A stretch of DNA of 7,305 nucleotides from Hymenobacter sp. (GTDB lineage: Bacteria > Bacteroidota > Bacteroidia > Cytophagales > Hymenobacteraceae), in assembly GCA_025362615.1 (NCBI GenBank), contig JANYFQ010000077.1, positions 1 through 7,305 on the forward strand, read 5' to 3'. Under the pieces are notes generated by a model. The model was not told where the DNA came from and ran no database searches. It saw only the letters and a program-made list of their open reading frames with translations. The position numbers and the translations under genes are program-made. Shown one piece after another: positions 6,432-7,305 of this stretch (position 1 is the first letter of the stretch; each line of letters starts with the position of its first letter).

Positions 6432-6471
6432 GGGGCGGATTGGCTTGCTTGAATGCTGCTTTTTACTGATT

Positions 6472-6494
6472 CGCGGGTTGAAAACCGGCGCTAC
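6472..6494 (-). repeat. REP-like hairpin, variant copy 4 with GTAG foot
   Basis: It differs from the other copies at two positions. On the minus strand it reads GTAG, then CGCCGGTT-TTC-AACCCGCG, so one stem pair is mismatched. GTAG is the tetranucleotide known at the foot of REP elements recognised by RAYT transposases. Six T follow directly on the plus strand (6495-6500). Confidence 0.85.
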
Positions 6495-6508
6495 TTTTTT
6501 CACTACCT

Positions 6509-6531
6509 CGCGGGTTGAAAACCCGCGTTAC
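6509..6531 (-). repeat. REP-like hairpin, copy 5 (abuts the hlyD start)
   Basis: Its 23 bases are identical to 5978-6000 in copy 2, but it lacks that copy's outer AACG. It ends four bases before the ATG of the membrane-fusion gene, mirroring how copy 2 sits before uspA. Confidence 0.92.
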
Positions 6532-6535
6532 CTCC

Positions 6536-7305
6536 ATGACCCCGACCGAAGAACCAACCGCCGCCCCCAAGAAGCGCAACCCGCTCATGTTCCTCCTCCT
6601 CGCCGTGGTGCTGCTCGGCGGCGGCTACTACGGCTACACGCGCTACCAATTCGCCCAGGCCCACGAAAGCACCGACGATGCCCAGGTAGAAGGCGACGTG
6701 TACCCGCTGCTGCCCCGCGTGAGCGCCCCAGTAATGGACGTGAGGGTGGCCGAAAACCAGCCCGTGAAAAAGGGCGATGTCCTCGTCACCCTCGACCCGG
6801 CCGACTTTCAGCAGCGCGTACACGCCGCCGAGGCCGCCCTGGCCCAGGCCCGCGCCCAGGTGGCGGCGGCCCGCGCCCAAACCAGCGCCCTGCAAGCCAC
6901 CATCGGCAGCGCCCAGAGCAACATCGGCGTGAGCGACGCGGCCCGCGAGCGCCTTCAGAAGGACCTGAAACGCGCCGAGCAGCTCCGCAAGGAGGACATC
7001 ATCCCCCAGAGCGAGTACGATGCCACCGTGGCCAACCTGCGCGGCAGCAGCGCCCAGCGCAGCACCGCCGAGAAGCAGGTGGCCGTGGCCCGCGGCCAGG
7101 TGAGCGCCGCCCGCCAGCAAATTGCCGTGGCCGAAGCCGTGGTGAAGCAGCGCCAGGCCGACCTCGACAACGCCCGCCTCCAACTGAGCTACACCACCCT
7201 CACGGCCCCGGCCGACGGCATCATCAGCAAGAAAAACGTGCAGCCCGGCCAGGTCGTCGGCCCCGGCCAGCAGCTGCTCGGCATTGTGGGCAGCGCCCGC
7301 ACCTG
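6536..7305 (+). CDS. EmrA/HlyD-type membrane-fusion protein of an efflux pump (3' end outside window)
   Basis: This periplasmic adaptor bridges an inner-membrane transporter to a TolC-type duct. 256 codons are visible with no stop before the window edge. Residues 1-15 are a short charged cytoplasmic tail and 16-35 a transmembrane anchor (PLMFLLLAVVLLGGGYYGY). HESTDDAQVEGDVYPLLPRVS (43-63) is the typical EmrA-like start of the barrel and lipoyl region. VKKGDVLVTLDPADF closes the first lipoyl half. An Ala/Gln-rich region of about 85-205 should form the helical hairpin, and LSYTTLTAPADGIISKKNVQPGQVV is the second lipoyl half. The STDDA signature suggests the EmrA class, whose partner is usually a DHA2-type MFS transporter (EmrB), expected just downstream. 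ATG 6536 is the first start after the repeats; no Shine-Dalgarno sequence is seen. Confidence 0.92.
   Translation, partial: MTPTEEPTAAPKKRNPLMFLLLAVVLLGGGYYGYTRYQFAQAHESTDDAQVEGDVYPLLPRVSAPVMDVRVAENQPVKKGDVLVTLDPADFQQRVHAAEAALAQARAQVAAARAQTSALQATIGSAQSNIGVSDAARERLQKDLKRAEQLRKEDIIPQSEYDATVANLRGSSAQRSTAEKQVAVARGQVSAARQQIAVAEAVVKQRQADLDNARLQLSYTTLTAPADGIISKKNVQPGQVVGPGQQLLGIVGSART

Noticed and set aside
5845..6503. Several frames on both strands around uspA containing FNPRV or GFQPAR peptides
   Set aside because: These peptides are translations of the REP-like repeats; the frames are antisense or out-of-frame with uspA.
5909..6531. CRISPR array
   Set aside because: The repeats are palindromic, occur in both orientations, have irregular spacing and include a gene between them; no cas genes are seen.

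Overview
The window looks like chromosomal DNA from a high-GC member of the Bacteroidota, most likely Hymenobacteraceae (Hymenobacter-like). This is inferred from four things: the style of the glutamyl-tRNA reductase, a small Gly-rich protein ending in a PIDGG/transmembrane/basic tail of the PID-CTERM kind, an exact TAnnTTTG promoter element upstream of hemA, and start codons mostly without a Shine-Dalgarno sequence. No rRNA, tRNA, CRISPR array, transposase or phage gene is visible.

Layout: (1) 1-150 is non-coding and strongly foldable, with a cUUCGg-capped hairpin on the plus strand. A Bacteroidota-type promoter follows at about 147-178, with an 18-bp dyad in its spacer. (2) hemA (209-1486, +) makes the first committed enzyme of C5 tetrapyrrole synthesis. 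A terminator usable on both strands (1532-1576) separates it from the convergent gene that follows. (3) A 74-residue exported mini-protein (1883-1659, -) is almost entirely signal peptide plus C-terminal sorting signal. (4) A 724-residue sigma-54 activator with two GAF-like regions, AAA+ and Fis-type HTH (4346-2172, -) is divergent from (5) an efflux cluster on the plus strand: a TolC-type outer-membrane factor (4554-5912), a one-domain UspA protein (6004-6408) and an EmrA/HlyD-type membrane-fusion protein (6536 to the window end, incomplete). An inner-membrane transporter would be expected just downstream.

The most unusual part is the pair of gaps inside the efflux cluster. They are built from five copies of one REP-like hairpin in inverted pairs. 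The repeats supply the TAA stop codons of both tolC and uspA, and they end 3-4 bases before the start codons of uspA and hlyD. A 32-bp exact direct repeat flanks uspA, so uspA looks like a cassette placed in an otherwise ordinary tolC-emrA operon. One repeat copy carries GTAG at its hairpin foot, the hallmark of REP elements mobilised by RAYT transposases.

The 207-bp divergent region has a sigma-54-like -24/-12 candidate facing the efflux genes and several dyads or repeats. The simplest model is that the activator senses a signal through its GAF domains, switches on the TolC/UspA/EmrA cluster and may regulate itself. That link is inferred from position and motifs only.
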